Shown here: positions 41,980 to 51,073 of the stretch, one piece after another
Layout: each line of letters opens with the position of its first letter
How positions within the stretch are numbered: the stretch's first letter is position 1
The notes under the pieces: model-generated
What the model saw: the letters and a program-made list of their open reading frames with translations, nothing else
The model's database searches: none
Told to the model about the DNA's origin: nothing
Assembly (NCBI GenBank): GCA_016703535.1
Contig: JADJBV010000002.1
Coordinates: 2,480,001 to 2,544,000, forward strand
Source of the DNA: Deltaproteobacteria bacterium
Lineage (GTDB): Bacteria; Myxococcota; Kuafuiibacteriia; Kuafuiibacteriales; Kuafuiibacteriaceae
Direction of reading: 5' to 3'
DNA: 64,000 nt
Position numbers and translations under genes: made by a program

Positions 41980-43365
41980 ATGTCCCTGTTCTCCATGTTG
42001 CGCGTCGGTGAGAGCGGCACCAAAGCGGCTCAATACGGCGTCAACACGGTCAGCGAGAACATCGCCAACGTCAACACGCCCGGCTACGCCCGCCGCACCG
42101 CCACCCAAGAGACCGGGCCCAGCTACCGGATCGGCAGCTTGGAGTTCGGCATGGGCGCTCGGACCCTCAGCGCCCAGCGAGTGGTCGACCAGACCTTGAC
42201 CGAACGAACCCGCCGCGCCAGCGCCGGGGCCAGCTACGCCGAGTCCCGGAGCAGCCACCTGGCTCGGGCCGAGGCGGTCTTCGCCGATCTCGACGGCGCT
42301 GGGTTGTCGCCGGCCATCGATCGGGTCTTCGACAGCTTCACGCGTTTGGCCGCGGCGCCCCAGGACCGCACCGCTCGGGCCGAGACCTTGGCCGCCGCCA
42401 CCGACTTCGCCACCGAGATCTCCCGTTACGGCACCGACATCCGCAACGAACGCCTGGCCCTCAACGACGAGGTCCGCAACGAGGTCGACGCCATCAACCG
42501 GATCACCCGGGAGGTCGCCGAACTCAACCGCACCATCGGCTCCTCCGATCCCAAACCCAACGATCTGTTGGATCGCCGTGACGCCTTGCTCGACGATCTG
42601 GCGAGCCGGGTCGACATCGACGTCCTCCAACTCGACGACGGCCAGGTCAGCGTCAACCTGCGCGGGGGTCCAGGGTTGGTCTACGAGACCCACTCCACCC
42701 CACTTTCGGTGCAGACCAACGTCAACGGCATGGTCGAGGTGCACCAACTCAACGCCGGCGCCGACCAAGATCTGACGGCCCAAATTCGGACCGGCAGCCT
42801 GGGCGGGATCTTGGCCACGCGAGACGAAGACCTGGCCACGGTCGAGACCCAGATCGATCAATACGCCTTCGACTTCGCCAACGCGGTCAACACGGTGCAC
42901 GCCGCTGGTTACGGCGCCGATGGAGTGACCGGCCGCAACCTATTTACGGCGCCGACCCAGGTCGCGGGCGCGGCCGCCGGGATGAGCGTCGACGCCGCGG
43001 TCGCGGGTGATCCGGACGCCGTCGCGGCCGCCACCGACCCGCTTTTGCTCCCGGGCGACAACCGCAACGCCACCGCCTTGGCCGCCTTGAAGGACCAGGC
43101 CTCGGTCGGCGGTCAGACGCCCGGGGCCGGCTTTCGCGGGGTGCTCCAAGAGATGGGCGACCGCTTGGCCTCGGCCAGCCTGTCGGCGGAGTCGACGGGC
43201 CTGGCCCGGGATCAACTCCAGACCATGCGAAGTTCCCTCGAGGGCGTCTCCTTGGATGAGGAGATGGCCGCCCTCATCCAATACCGCACCGCCTATCAGG
43301 CTGCGGCGCAGGTGATCCGGACCGCCGATGAGTTGCTTCAGGAGACCATCAACCTGAAGCGTTGA
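41980..43365 (+). CDS. flgK: Hook-filament junction protein FlgK (HAP1)
   Basis: A 461-residue junction protein. N-terminal AAQYGVNTVSENIANVNTPG then YARRTAT, NDLLDRRDALLDDLASRVDI in the middle, and C-terminal SLDEEMAALIQYRTAYQAAA then LLQETINLKR are standard. Shorter than enteric FlgK (about 547), with a reduced central domain. Followed after 13 bp by flgL. Confidence 0.95.
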   Translation: MSLFSMLRVGESGTKAAQYGVNTVSENIANVNTPGYARRTATQETGPSYRIGSLEFGMGARTLSAQRVVDQTLTERTRRASAGASYAESRSSHLARAEAVFADLDGAGLSPAIDRVFDSFTRLAAAPQDRTARAETLAAATDFATEISRYGTDIRNERLALNDEVRNEVDAINRITREVAELNRTIGSSDPKPNDLLDRRDALLDDLASRVDIDVLQLDDGQVSVNLRGGPGLVYETHSTPLSVQTNVNGMVEVHQLNAGADQDLTAQIRTGSLGGILATRDEDLATVETQIDQYAFDFANAVNTVHAAGYGADGVTGRNLFTAPTQVAGAAAGMSVDAAVAGDPDAVAAATDPLLLPGDNRNATALAALKDQASVGGQTPGAGFRGVLQEMGDRLASASLSAESTGLARDQLQTMRSSLEGVSLDEEMAALIQYRTAYQAAAQVIRTADELLQETINLKR

Positions 43366-43378
43366 AGAGGAACCCACG

Positions 43379-44260
43379 ATGCGCATCTCCAGCGGCATGA
43401 TCTACCGGCAGTCCCTCGATTCGATCGATAAACATCGACAGGACGCCGCACGCCTGCAGAACTCGATCAGCAGCGGCGTCCGGCTCCACTCTTTGGGCGA
43501 CGACACCGGCGCGGTGCGCAACGTGCTTCGGGCCGAGGCCCAGATCCGGGACGTTGAGAACAGCCGAAAGGGCATCGACGACGCCGATCGACTATTGGCC
43601 GAGACCGACAGCAACCTGGACTCGATCGGCAAGGTCACCGATCGGATCTTGGAGCTCACCGTCCAGTTCGCCAACGACACCTACAGCGCCGCCGATCGGG
43701 CCGAAGCGGTGCAGGAGGTCCGGCAGCTCCGCTCCCGAATGGTGGAGTTGGCCAACACCCAAAGCAACGGCCGCTTCCTCTTCGGCGGCCTCGGCAGCGG
43801 CGCCGCGCCCTATGACGCCGCCGGCGTTTTCACCGGCGACACCGGAGCCCTGGAGATCCCAGTGGGTCGCGGATCGACCGTCGAGGCCACGGTCAGCGGC
43901 GGGCAACCCTTCGAGGACCCGACCGGCGGCCCCAGCCTCTTCACCACTTTGGACAACCTGGAGACCGCCTTGGCGACCGACGACGGCGCGACCATCGGCC
44001 TGGTCCTCGACGAGGTCCACGGCCACGTCGCCCGGATCTCCGAAACTCGCCAAGAGGTCGGCCACCGCTTCGAGCGGATCGAGACCTTACGCGGCGCCTT
44101 GGATCGGGCCGAACTCAGCGCTGCCTCCACCTTGGCCGATGAGCGCGACACCGATCTCCCGAGTGCGGTCTTGGCGCTGCAGCAGACCGAGCTGGGTCTG
44201 CAAGCGGCCTTGCAGATCACCTCTCGCTTGGCCGACCTGAACCTGATGAACTTCCTGTAG
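43379..44260 (+). CDS. flgL: Hook-filament junction protein FlgL (HAP3)
   Basis: A 293-residue flagellin-like junction protein. The N terminus MRISSGMIYRQSLDSIDKHR and the conserved LANTQSNGRFLFGGLGSG are diagnostic. The C terminus ends SAVLALQQTELGLQAALQIT then SRLADLNLMNFL. Last gene of the flgM-flgL group. Confidence 0.94.
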   Translation: MRISSGMIYRQSLDSIDKHRQDAARLQNSISSGVRLHSLGDDTGAVRNVLRAEAQIRDVENSRKGIDDADRLLAETDSNLDSIGKVTDRILELTVQFANDTYSAADRAEAVQEVRQLRSRMVELANTQSNGRFLFGGLGSGAAPYDAAGVFTGDTGALEIPVGRGSTVEATVSGGQPFEDPTGGPSLFTTLDNLETALATDDGATIGLVLDEVHGHVARISETRQEVGHRFERIETLRGALDRAELSAASTLADERDTDLPSAVLALQQTELGLQAALQITSRLADLNLMNFL

Positions 44261-44368
44261 TTCCCCCGAAACAGAACGAAACCCCCGGGGCGGCCCATGA
44301 AACGCAGGGAAGCCCTCTTGTTGGGGCCAAAGCCCCTCCGTCGCCCGAACTGCCGGTGTGTTCAAGGG

Positions 44369-44384
44369 TGGCACGAAGTCTGCT
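44369..44384 (+). promoter_or_regulatory. Sigma-54-like sequence before the sulfur module
   Basis: TGGCACGAAGTCTGCT closely resembles the fliL promoter and keeps the 10-nt GG-to-GC spacing. The -12 element lies only 15 nt before ATG 44398, so a transcript from here would be nearly leaderless or start translation at ATG 44413. Possibly functional, possibly chance. Confidence 0.35.
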
Positions 44385-44397
44385 CTCTTGGGTGGGC

Positions 44398-44832
44398 ATG
44401 GACCTCCACTGGATGCTGCGAGGGGCCGTCGGCGGCGCGCTGATCGGCCTGAGCGCTTCGCTCCTCCTCGTGCTCAACGGCCGGGTCACCGGGATCAGCG
44501 GGATCCTCAACACGCTGCTGCAACCCGTGGCGGGCGTCGAGTGGGCGTGGCGGGCCCTCTTCGTGGTGGGCCTCTTGGCCGGGGGTTTGGTCGCGGGCGC
44601 GTTTTTGCCCAGCCCCGATTCCGCGGCGATCCCGGGGCTCCCGACCGCGATCTTGGCGGGCATCTTGGTCGGTGTTGGCACCCGGCTCGGCAACGGCTGC
44701 ACCAGCGGGCACGGGGTCTGCGGCCTGAGTCGGCTGTCGGTGCGCTCCTTGATCGCGACCCTCACCTTCATCGCCACCGGGGCGGTCGCGGTCCTGGCCA
44801 TGCGCGGGCTGGCGGCGGGAGGTGGTTCGTGA
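44398..44832 (+). CDS. YeeE/YedE-family sulfur transporter, first half
   Basis: A 144-residue membrane protein with four or five helices. It carries the YeeE/YedE (DUF395) cysteine motif GTRLGNGCTSGHGVCGLSRL. Proteins of this family import thiosulfate or related sulfur species. It overlaps the next gene, the complementary half, by 4 bp; together they would rebuild a full YeeE-like channel. ATG 44398 was chosen; GTG 44356 would add a non-hydrophobic leader. Confidence 0.8.
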   Translation: MDLHWMLRGAVGGALIGLSASLLLVLNGRVTGISGILNTLLQPVAGVEWAWRALFVVGLLAGGLVAGAFLPSPDSAAIPGLPTAILAGILVGVGTRLGNGCTSGHGVCGLSRLSVRSLIATLTFIATGAVAVLAMRGLAAGGGS

Positions 44833-45311
44833 AGAGCCCTCGCTCCTTCGCGTTGGTCGGCTTGATCGCGGGCCTGATCTTCGGGGCAGGCTTGGTGATC
44901 GGCGGGATGACCTCACCCGCCAAGGTCCGGGGCTTCTTGGACTTCACCGGCGACTGGGACCCCACCTTGGTTTTTGTCATGGGTGGGGCGGTGATGGTGC
45001 ACTTCTGGGCCTACCGTTTGGTGAAGCCTTGGAACACACCGGTGCTGGCGCCGATGTTCCAGATCCCGAGCCGTAAAGACGTCGACGCCAAGTTGGTCCT
45101 CGGCGCGGCGATCTTCGGGCTGGGCTGGGGCGTGGGAGGTTATTGCCCGGGCCCGGCGGTGACCAGTTTGCCGACCGGCGGCGTGAGCGTCTTGGCCTTC
45201 GTGCTCGCGATGTTGGCGAGCTCCTGGCTCACGGGCCGGCTCGAGTCTCGAGCGACGACCCAGACCCTTCAACCGACGCCCGAGCCGCCCCAAAGGGTAC
45301 CGACGCCATGA
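44829..45311 (+). CDS. YeeE/YedE-family sulfur transporter, second half
   Basis: A 160-residue membrane protein beginning with GTG inside the previous stop. Family motifs are GAGLVIGGMTSPAKVRGFLD and GWGVGGYCPGPAVTSLPTGG with its conserved Cys. A C-terminal Pro/Thr-rich tail is cytoplasmic or periplasmic. The split two-gene form is common beside persulfide dioxygenase genes, and one follows here. Confidence 0.82.
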   Translation: MKSPRSFALVGLIAGLIFGAGLVIGGMTSPAKVRGFLDFTGDWDPTLVFVMGGAVMVHFWAYRLVKPWNTPVLAPMFQIPSRKDVDAKLVLGAAIFGLGWGVGGYCPGPAVTSLPTGGVSVLAFVLAMLASSWLTGRLESRATTQTLQPTPEPPQRVPTP

Positions 45312-45354
45312 CCCCAACCACGACGGCGCATTTTTGCCGGCAGAAGAGGAGCAG

Positions 45355-46464
45355 ATGATGCTGTTTCGACAACTTTTCGACCTTGAGTCTTCTACTTATA
45401 CTTATATCTTGGGTGATGAACTCACCCGAGAGGCGGTGATCATTGATCCGGTCCTAGAAAACGTGGACCGGGATCTGGGCTTGTTGCGGGATCTGGGGCT
45501 CAACCTGCGCTACGCCCTCGACACCCACGTGCACGCCGACCACGTGACGGCCCTCGGGACCCTGCGGGAAAAGACCGGCTGCCAGACCGTCCTCGCCGAA
45601 CGTGCCGGGGTCGGGATCGCTGATGTCTATGTCAAGGACGATGACCGGATCACCTTCGGCCGATACCAGCTCGAGGCACGAGAGACGCCGGGCCACACCA
45701 GCGGCTGCGTGACCTACGTGCTCGGAGACCACAGCATGGCCTTCACTGGCGACGCCCTCCTGATCCGAGGTTCGGGTCGCACCGACTTCCAAGCGGGAGA
45801 CGCGGCGGCCTTATATCGTTCGGTCCATGACAAGATCTTTTCGCTTCCACCCACGTGCTTGCTTTACCCCGGGCACGACTACAAGGGGCGGACCGTCACC
45901 AGCGTCGACGAAGAGTCCCGGCTCAACCCAAGGTTGGGAGGAGGAAAAACCGTCGCCGAGTTCGTGGAGATCATGAGTAAGCTGCAGCTGGCCTACCCGA
46001 AGAAGATCGACATCGCGTTGCCGGCCAACTTGCACCTTGGTTTGAAGGACGTTTCGGTCACCGCTGAGCCCCTCGAGGGCCCACCTTGGGCGCCGATCGC
46101 CCGCAGCGCCGCCGGGATCCCCGAGGTGGGGCCGGAGTGGGTCGCCGCCAACCTTGGCGCCGGGCGTTTGATCGACGTCAGAGAAACCGACGAGCTGGTC
46201 TCGGAGCTCGGGCACATCGAAGGGATCGAACACGTACCTTTGGCGACCGTCACCTCTTCCGCCGCGTCTTGGGACCGTCAGCGCCCGATGATCGTGGTGT
46301 GCCGCTCCGGCGGCCGCTCCGGGAAGGCAGCCCTGCAGCTCGAGGCCTTGGGCTTCACCAAGGTGGTCTCGATGCGGGGCGGGATGCTCGAGTGGAATCG
46401 GGTGCGCCTGCCGATCACGCGAGATCCGGTGACGGCGCCGGCGGCGGCCGCGAGGGCCAGTTGA
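45355..46464 (+). CDS. Persulfide dioxygenase-rhodanese fusion (ETHE1/Blh type)
   Basis: A 369-residue fusion. The N-terminal ETHE1-type metallo-beta-lactamase domain has THVHADHVTALG (HxHxDH), GHTSGCVTYVLGD, FTGDALLIRGSGRTDF and LYPGHDYKG, the iron ligands of persulfide dioxygenases that oxidise glutathione persulfide to sulfite. The C-terminal rhodanese domain (from about 265) has LIDVRETDEL and an active-site Cys in VVCRSGGRSGKA. It fits sulfide or persulfide detoxification with the YeeE/YedE proteins just upstream. A GAGGAG sits before ATG 45355; ATG 45358 is equally possible. Confidence 0.88.
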   Translation: MMLFRQLFDLESSTYTYILGDELTREAVIIDPVLENVDRDLGLLRDLGLNLRYALDTHVHADHVTALGTLREKTGCQTVLAERAGVGIADVYVKDDDRITFGRYQLEARETPGHTSGCVTYVLGDHSMAFTGDALLIRGSGRTDFQAGDAAALYRSVHDKIFSLPPTCLLYPGHDYKGRTVTSVDEESRLNPRLGGGKTVAEFVEIMSKLQLAYPKKIDIALPANLHLGLKDVSVTAEPLEGPPWAPIARSAAGIPEVGPEWVAANLGAGRLIDVRETDELVSELGHIEGIEHVPLATVTSSAASWDRQRPMIVVCRSGGRSGKAALQLEALGFTKVVSMRGGMLEWNRVRLPITRDPVTAPAAAARAS

Positions 46465-47252
46465 TGCGGACCATCGCCTTCACCACCAACCTCCACCCCG
46501 ATGAGTCGGCCACCATCGCCGCCGCCGCCGCCTTGGCGATCGCCAGCAAGGCCAAGTTGTACACGGTGCACGCGACCGCCGGTGGGCCCCCCGCCTCGGA
46601 GTTGCCTCACCCGGAGCTGCTGGCCCGGGGATGGGGCCACACCATCGAGGTCGAGCAGCTGGTGCACACCTGTTGTGACGACGTGACCGACACCTTACTC
46701 GACGCGCTCCGCCGGATCGGGCCCCAGCTGGTGGTGGCCGGCACCCACCAGCGGGGCAACCTCTCCCAACTCCTCTCCGGGAGCGTCGCCGAGTCGGTGG
46801 CCCGCAACGTCGCGGTGCCCACCTTGGTGATCCCGCTGGAAGGACGAAGTTTGGTCGACCCCTCCACCGGGGCCCTGAACCTCCGCCGGATCTTGGTGCC
46901 CCAAGGGGATCTCGCCAGCACCCGGGCCGGCCTCTCGGCGGCCGATTGGCTCTTGCGAGCGACCGGGGCGCCGGTGGCCGACACCCTGTTGCTCCACGTC
47001 GATGACGGGACGCCGATCACCGAACTCGAGGAGGCGCCGCCGACCCTTCGCGTTTTGCGCCGGACGCTCCAAGGTGGTTTGGAGCACGAGATCACCAAAG
47101 CGGTCTCGGAGCTCGACGCCTGTTTGGTGGTCATGGCTACCCGGGGGCACAACGGGGTGATCGACACCTTGCTTGGATCCCACACCGAACGGGTGTTGCG
47201 AGCGGTCCGTTGCCCGGTGCTGGTGGTCCCGGTCGGCGCCCAGCTGCATTGA
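46464..47252 (+). CDS. Tandem universal stress (UspA) protein
   Basis: A 262-residue protein with two Usp domains. The first is about 1-130, ending ARNVAVPTLVIPLEG. The second is about 140-262 with VMATRGHNGVIDTLLGSHTE and RAVRCPVLVVPVG. The second domain keeps the G-x2-G...GS ATP-binding motif; the first (GTHQRGNLSQLLSGS) keeps a variant. It overlaps the persulfide dioxygenase stop by 3 bp, so it belongs to the same stress/sulfur operon. Confidence 0.85.
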   Translation: MRTIAFTTNLHPDESATIAAAAALAIASKAKLYTVHATAGGPPASELPHPELLARGWGHTIEVEQLVHTCCDDVTDTLLDALRRIGPQLVVAGTHQRGNLSQLLSGSVAESVARNVAVPTLVIPLEGRSLVDPSTGALNLRRILVPQGDLASTRAGLSAADWLLRATGAPVADTLLLHVDDGTPITELEEAPPTLRVLRRTLQGGLEHEITKAVSELDACLVVMATRGHNGVIDTLLGSHTERVLRAVRCPVLVVPVGAQLH

Positions 47253-47264
47253 CGTCCCTTGGGC

Positions 47265-48260
47265 TCAGGCGCGCAACAGGGCGTGGAGATCGGCGATCAG
47301 CGCCGCCTCGGGGATCGGGGCCGGGGCCTCGTCGGCGGCCGTGCGACCTTTGCGTAGCCCGAGGACATCCCGGCTCAGCAGCGTCTGGGCCATCTGCATA
47401 AAACCACGGGAGCAGTCATCCAGCGGATCCAGCTGGATCAAGGGTCGCCGGGCGTTGATCGACTCTCCAAATCGCCGGTTGAAGCGGAGGTGCCCAAGTT
47501 GGTTGGCTTCGATTCCTAAGAAGTCCTGGAACATCTTGGCCACCGCCACCAAGGTGCCCCGCTCCTTCGGGGAGACGATCTGGTTGCCGATCAACTCGAC
47601 GCCGAAGTGTTGTAGGCGAGCTTTGGCCATCCGCGCGTAGGTCGGGTCATGTTCCCTTAGCCGCGTCAGCAGCCCCGGGATCCGATCGGTTTCGCTGGGC
47701 GGAGAGGCGATCTGATAGAGCTCCCGCCGGGCTTGGGTGTCAGCCGCGCCTTCGATCGAGCGGTGGACCGCGGCCTTGAGAAAGGCATAGGCGTTCTGGA
47801 AGGAGGTGAGCTGGGGGAGCACCACGACCAACCGCAGGTCCGCCAGGTTATAGAGGTCGATCACGTCGAAGGAGATGCCGGCGCCGACGTCGATCAACAC
47901 CACGTCGGCCGACACGTTGATCACCGCCTCCATCAGCCGGGCTTTGGCGTTGCCTTCCAGGTTGGCGGCCCCCGGGATGGCGCCACAACCGGGGGCCAAC
48001 AGCAGGCCCGGGGTCCCGGTCTCGACCAAGATCTCGCTGAGTTCTCGGTGTTGGCCTTGGATGATCCCGTGGAGCGTAGGCCCGGTACGGTCCAGCCCGA
48101 ACATCGTGTGTTGGTTGGCGGCGCCCAGATCCGCGTCGACCAGGACCGTCCGTTTCCCCAAGCGGGCGAGGGCCACCGCCAGGTTGGAGGAGACGATGCT
48201 CTTGCCGACGCCACCCTTTCCGCCTCCGATCGCGATGAAGATCTTGTCCGGGTTGGGCAT
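47265..48260 (-). CDS. MinD/ParA-family ATPase, second FlhG-like paralogue
   Basis: A 331-residue ATPase. It has IAIGGGKGGVGKSIVSSNLA (deviant Walker A), VLVDADLGAANQHTMFG and VVLIDVGAGISFDVIDLYN. The C-terminal extension of about 90 residues goes beyond MinD. It is distinct from flhG at 33037. Related proteins act in positioning of polar organelles, chemoreceptors or flagella; here the target is unknown. It follows the HDOD gene on the minus strand by 14 bp, so the two are likely co-transcribed. Confidence 0.8.
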   Translation of the reverse strand: MPNPDKIFIAIGGGKGGVGKSIVSSNLAVALARLGKRTVLVDADLGAANQHTMFGLDRTGPTLHGIIQGQHRELSEILVETGTPGLLLAPGCGAIPGAANLEGNAKARLMEAVINVSADVVLIDVGAGISFDVIDLYNLADLRLVVVLPQLTSFQNAYAFLKAAVHRSIEGAADTQARRELYQIASPPSETDRIPGLLTRLREHDPTYARMAKARLQHFGVELIGNQIVSPKERGTLVAVAKMFQDFLGIEANQLGHLRFNRRFGESINARRPLIQLDPLDDCSRGFMQMAQTLLSRDVLGLRKGRTAADEAPAPIPEAALIADLHALLRA

Positions 48261-48274
48261 GGCGCTCTTTCGGC

Positions 48275-49159
48275 TCAGACCATCGCTTGGTGTTGAGCTT
48301 CGTAGAGCTCCTTCACCTGTACGACCAAGTCCGCCATCGCCGTCGTATCGAGGTCAAAGTAGGAGGCGGACTCCTCTTCGGCCAGGTCGATCGGCTCGGG
48401 CTCGTCTTTGGGGGGCACCAAGGTCCCGATCTGTAAAGTATGGGCAATTTTGTCAGCCAGGTTGGTGGCGTAGACCAGGTCTTCGTTTCCTTCGGCCACC
48501 GTCGAGACCAACTCGAGGTCGTGGTGCAAAAAGACCGCTTGGCCCAGCCGGGGCGAAAGGGCCCACCGCTCGAGCAACAGCCCCCCCACGTCCACGTGGG
48601 AGAATCCAAACACCTGGTGTTCGGCCTCGATCGAGGTCAGGCCTTCTTCGGCGGCGAGCTGCACCGACTGAGCGAAGGCGTCCCGGGCACCGTTGTTCAT
48701 CACCACCTTGCCGACGTCGTGCATCAGGCCGGCGACGAAGGACTCGTCTCGGTGGGGCAACTTCTTCTTCACGGCGATGGCGTGGGCGGCCACCGCCACC
48801 GCGACCGAATGTTCCCACATCGCGTGCTCCACCTTGCCGAAGCGTTTGTAGATCATCCGGTTGGCGACTGAGACCACGATGCCTCTAAGAGTATTGAGGC
48901 CGACGATCATCGCCGCCTGCTGGAGGTTCTTCACCTCCCGGGCCTGGGCGTAGAGCGGGGAGTTGGCCACCTTGAGGACCCGGGCGGTCAGGCCCTGGTC
49001 TTCGGCCAGGATGCGGGTCAGGTGGGAGACGTTGACGTCCGGGTTGGCCATCTCCTTGATGGCGCGCTGGGCCACGACTGGGATCGTGGGGATCTCCAGG
49101 TTCTTCTCGATCAGGATCGAGAGTTGGTTGGGGTCCTGGCGTTGTTGGGCGGCAAGCAT
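48275..49159 (-). CDS. HDOD-domain signalling protein
   Basis: A 294-residue protein with an HDOD domain (about 15-215). Typical parts are LEIPTIPVVAQRAIKEMANP, ILAEDQGLTARVLKVANSPL, MIVGLNTLRGIVVSVANRMI and a retained HD (AGLMHDVGKVVMNN). HDOD proteins are usually signalling scaffolds without HD-GYP activity. I chose ATG 49159 with GAGGG 8 nt upstream over the TTG at 49198. Located between the MinD-like gene and the flagellins; a role in motility or polarity is inferred from context only. Confidence 0.82.
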   Translation of the reverse strand: MLAAQQRQDPNQLSILIEKNLEIPTIPVVAQRAIKEMANPDVNVSHLTRILAEDQGLTARVLKVANSPLYAQAREVKNLQQAAMIVGLNTLRGIVVSVANRMIYKRFGKVEHAMWEHSVAVAVAAHAIAVKKKLPHRDESFVAGLMHDVGKVVMNNGARDAFAQSVQLAAEEGLTSIEAEHQVFGFSHVDVGGLLLERWALSPRLGQAVFLHHDLELVSTVAEGNEDLVYATNLADKIAHTLQIGTLVPPKDEPEPIDLAEEESASYFDLDTTAMADLVVQVKELYEAQHQAMV

Positions 49160-49312
49160 AGAAGACACCCTCGGGGCGCTTCTCTGGTCATCGGCCAAGC
49201 TGGGCCGGCCTCAAGTGCCGCTTCTAAAGGCTGTTTTGACTAGTGGTTCTGGCCATCTGCCGCCGCGGTGGATCCTTTTGAGCCGAAGTGAGGTGCCCCT
49301 TGCCGGTACGTC

Positions 49313-49339
49313 TCAAGAGGGCCCGATCCCCCCCGATAC
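49313..49339 (+). promoter_or_regulatory. Sigma-28-type promoter of flagellin gene 1
   Basis: TCAAGAGG-N11-CCCGATAC. Compared with the enteric sigma-28 consensus TAAAGTTT-N11-GCCGATAA, the -10 element fits well and the spacing is exact; the -35 is weaker. It lies about 57 bp upstream of the start codon. Confidence 0.65.
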
Positions 49340-49396
49340 ATGTTCCTCGAGAGGCCAAGACGGTCTCGACTAGGAATCCACGGAGGAAACGCAGTT

Positions 49397-50890
49397 ATGG
49401 CTATTGGAATCAATTCCAACATCATGTCGCTGAACGCCCAGCGCCAACTCGGACGGTCCGGGAACGACCTCGCCACTTCAATGGCGAGGCTCTCCAGCGG
49501 TCTGAGGATCAACAGCGCGAAGGATGACGCGGCTGGTTTGGCAATTTCTGATCGGATGACGTCTCAGATCCGGGGCCTGAACCAGGCTTCTCGGAACGCG
49601 AACGACGCCATCTCCTTGGCCCAAACGGCGGAAGGCGCGCTTCAGGAGAGCACCAAGTTGCTCCACCGGATGCGTGACCTCTCCGTGCAGTCTGCCAACG
49701 ATTCGAACAGTGCCACCGACCGCGCGAACCTGCAAAAGGAGGTCACCCAGATCAAGGCAGAGCTGGACCGGATCGCGACCTCGACTCAGTTCAACGGTAA
49801 GAGGCTCCTCGACGGGACCTTCACCGCTCAGAGCTTTCATATTGGCGCTTTTGCCAATGAAAACCTCTCGATCAGCCTTGGGAATGCTCGTTCCAACAAC
49901 ATCGGAGCGAACGAGCTCAACACCTCAGGCGACAACGCTCAGGCTGCTACGGCGGCCGCTGCCCTCCCGGCTGCCAACTCGGTTGCCGCCGGCGAGGATC
50001 TCACGGTCTCCGGATCCCTCGGATCCGCGACGATCGATGTAGCGGTCGGCGCTTCGGCTCGAGCGGTGGCGCTCCAGGTGAACGGGGCGACCGCTGGCAC
50101 AGGAGTGACGGCGACGGCGGTGACTAGGGCCCGGATCGAGAACGTGTCCGCGGGCGGAACCATTGCGTTTTCGCTCTCGGGCTCGGGCACGGCGGCTGTG
50201 CAGGCTACCGTGGCTTCGGCTGGGGACCTGAGTGAGCTCGCAGATTCGATCAACGGCGTCGCTTCGACCACGGGAGTCACCGCACAACTCAGCACGGATC
50301 GAGCCAGCATCGAGCTGGTCTCTTCCGAGGGTTATGATATCGGCGTCGCCAACAGCGGCGCTGGTAGCGGTGGTGACGCGATCGATATCGACGTGCAGGG
50401 CCTGGATCAGGATGGTGTGGCGGCTGGTGCGGCGGTGACGCTGGCCAGCGGTGGCAACGACAGCACGCGAGTGGGTGGGACGCTGACCTTCAGCTCTCCC
50501 ACGAACTTCACGGTGACTTCTGCGGCAGCCGGTGCGCTGTTTGCGGCGACCACCGCGAATGCTTCGGCCCTCAACGCGGTGTCGGCGGTCAACATCGGTA
50601 CCCAAGCTGGAGCGAATAACTCCATCGCGGTGATCGACGCGGCCATCCAGTTCATCGATGATCAGCGTGGTGACCTCGGCGCGGTGCAGAACCGACTCGA
50701 AGCGACCATCGCCAACTTGGACAACGTCGCCGAAAATGTTACGGCGGCGCGGGCCCGGGTGGTGGATGCGGACTTCGCGGCCGAAACCGCCAAGCTGACT
50801 CGGAACCAGATCCTGCAGCAGGCCGGTGTGGCGATGCTCGCGCAAGCGAACCAAGCCCCGCAGGTCGCGCTTTCGTTGCTCCAGCGTTGA
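49397..50890 (+). CDS. Flagellin 1
   Basis: A 497-residue flagellin. The N-terminal D0/D1 (MAIGINSNIMSLNAQRQLGR, RLSSGLRINSAKDDAAGLAI, SRNANDAISLAQTAEGALQE) and C-terminal D1/D0 (LDNVAENVTAARARVVDADF, LTRNQILQQAGVAMLAQANQ) are complete. The middle has a flagellin-IN-like motif (INGVASTTGVTAQLSTDRAS). A GGAGG precedes the ATG. It carries more A/T-ending codons than its twin downstream. A strong terminator follows. Confidence 0.97.
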   Translation: MAIGINSNIMSLNAQRQLGRSGNDLATSMARLSSGLRINSAKDDAAGLAISDRMTSQIRGLNQASRNANDAISLAQTAEGALQESTKLLHRMRDLSVQSANDSNSATDRANLQKEVTQIKAELDRIATSTQFNGKRLLDGTFTAQSFHIGAFANENLSISLGNARSNNIGANELNTSGDNAQAATAAAALPAANSVAAGEDLTVSGSLGSATIDVAVGASARAVALQVNGATAGTGVTATAVTRARIENVSAGGTIAFSLSGSGTAAVQATVASAGDLSELADSINGVASTTGVTAQLSTDRASIELVSSEGYDIGVANSGAGSGGDAIDIDVQGLDQDGVAAGAAVTLASGGNDSTRVGGTLTFSSPTNFTVTSAAAGALFAATTANASALNAVSAVNIGTQAGANNSIAVIDAAIQFIDDQRGDLGAVQNRLEATIANLDNVAENVTAARARVVDADFAAETAKLTRNQILQQAGVAMLAQANQAPQVALSLLQR

Positions 50891-50949
50891 TGTTCGTTCC
50901 CGATAGCGGTCCGGTTTAGCCACTGGATCGCGCTTCTGGATCGATCGTC

Positions 50950-51010
50950 GACCTCTGCCCGCGCCACGCACCTGATGGGTCGTGACGGCGGGCAGAGGTC
51001 TGTCTTTTTT
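50950..51010 (+). terminator. Rho-independent terminator after flagellin 1
   Basis: Perfect 13-bp stem GACCTCTGCCCGC / GCGGGCAGAGGTC (50950-50962 and 50988-51000) followed by TGTCTTTTTT. This is the clearest intrinsic terminator in the window and separates the two flagellin transcripts. Confidence 0.9.
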
Positions 51011-51073
51011 CGACGCACGTTTTTCGATACGCATCATAACGGACCGCGATCCTTCGCCAAGGGACCGATCCGC

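Noticed and set aside
36330..44260. Search for motA/motB, cheA or other chemotaxis genes in the flagellar region
   Set aside because: None found; only cheY and cheZ are present, so the stator and kinase genes must lie elsewhere.
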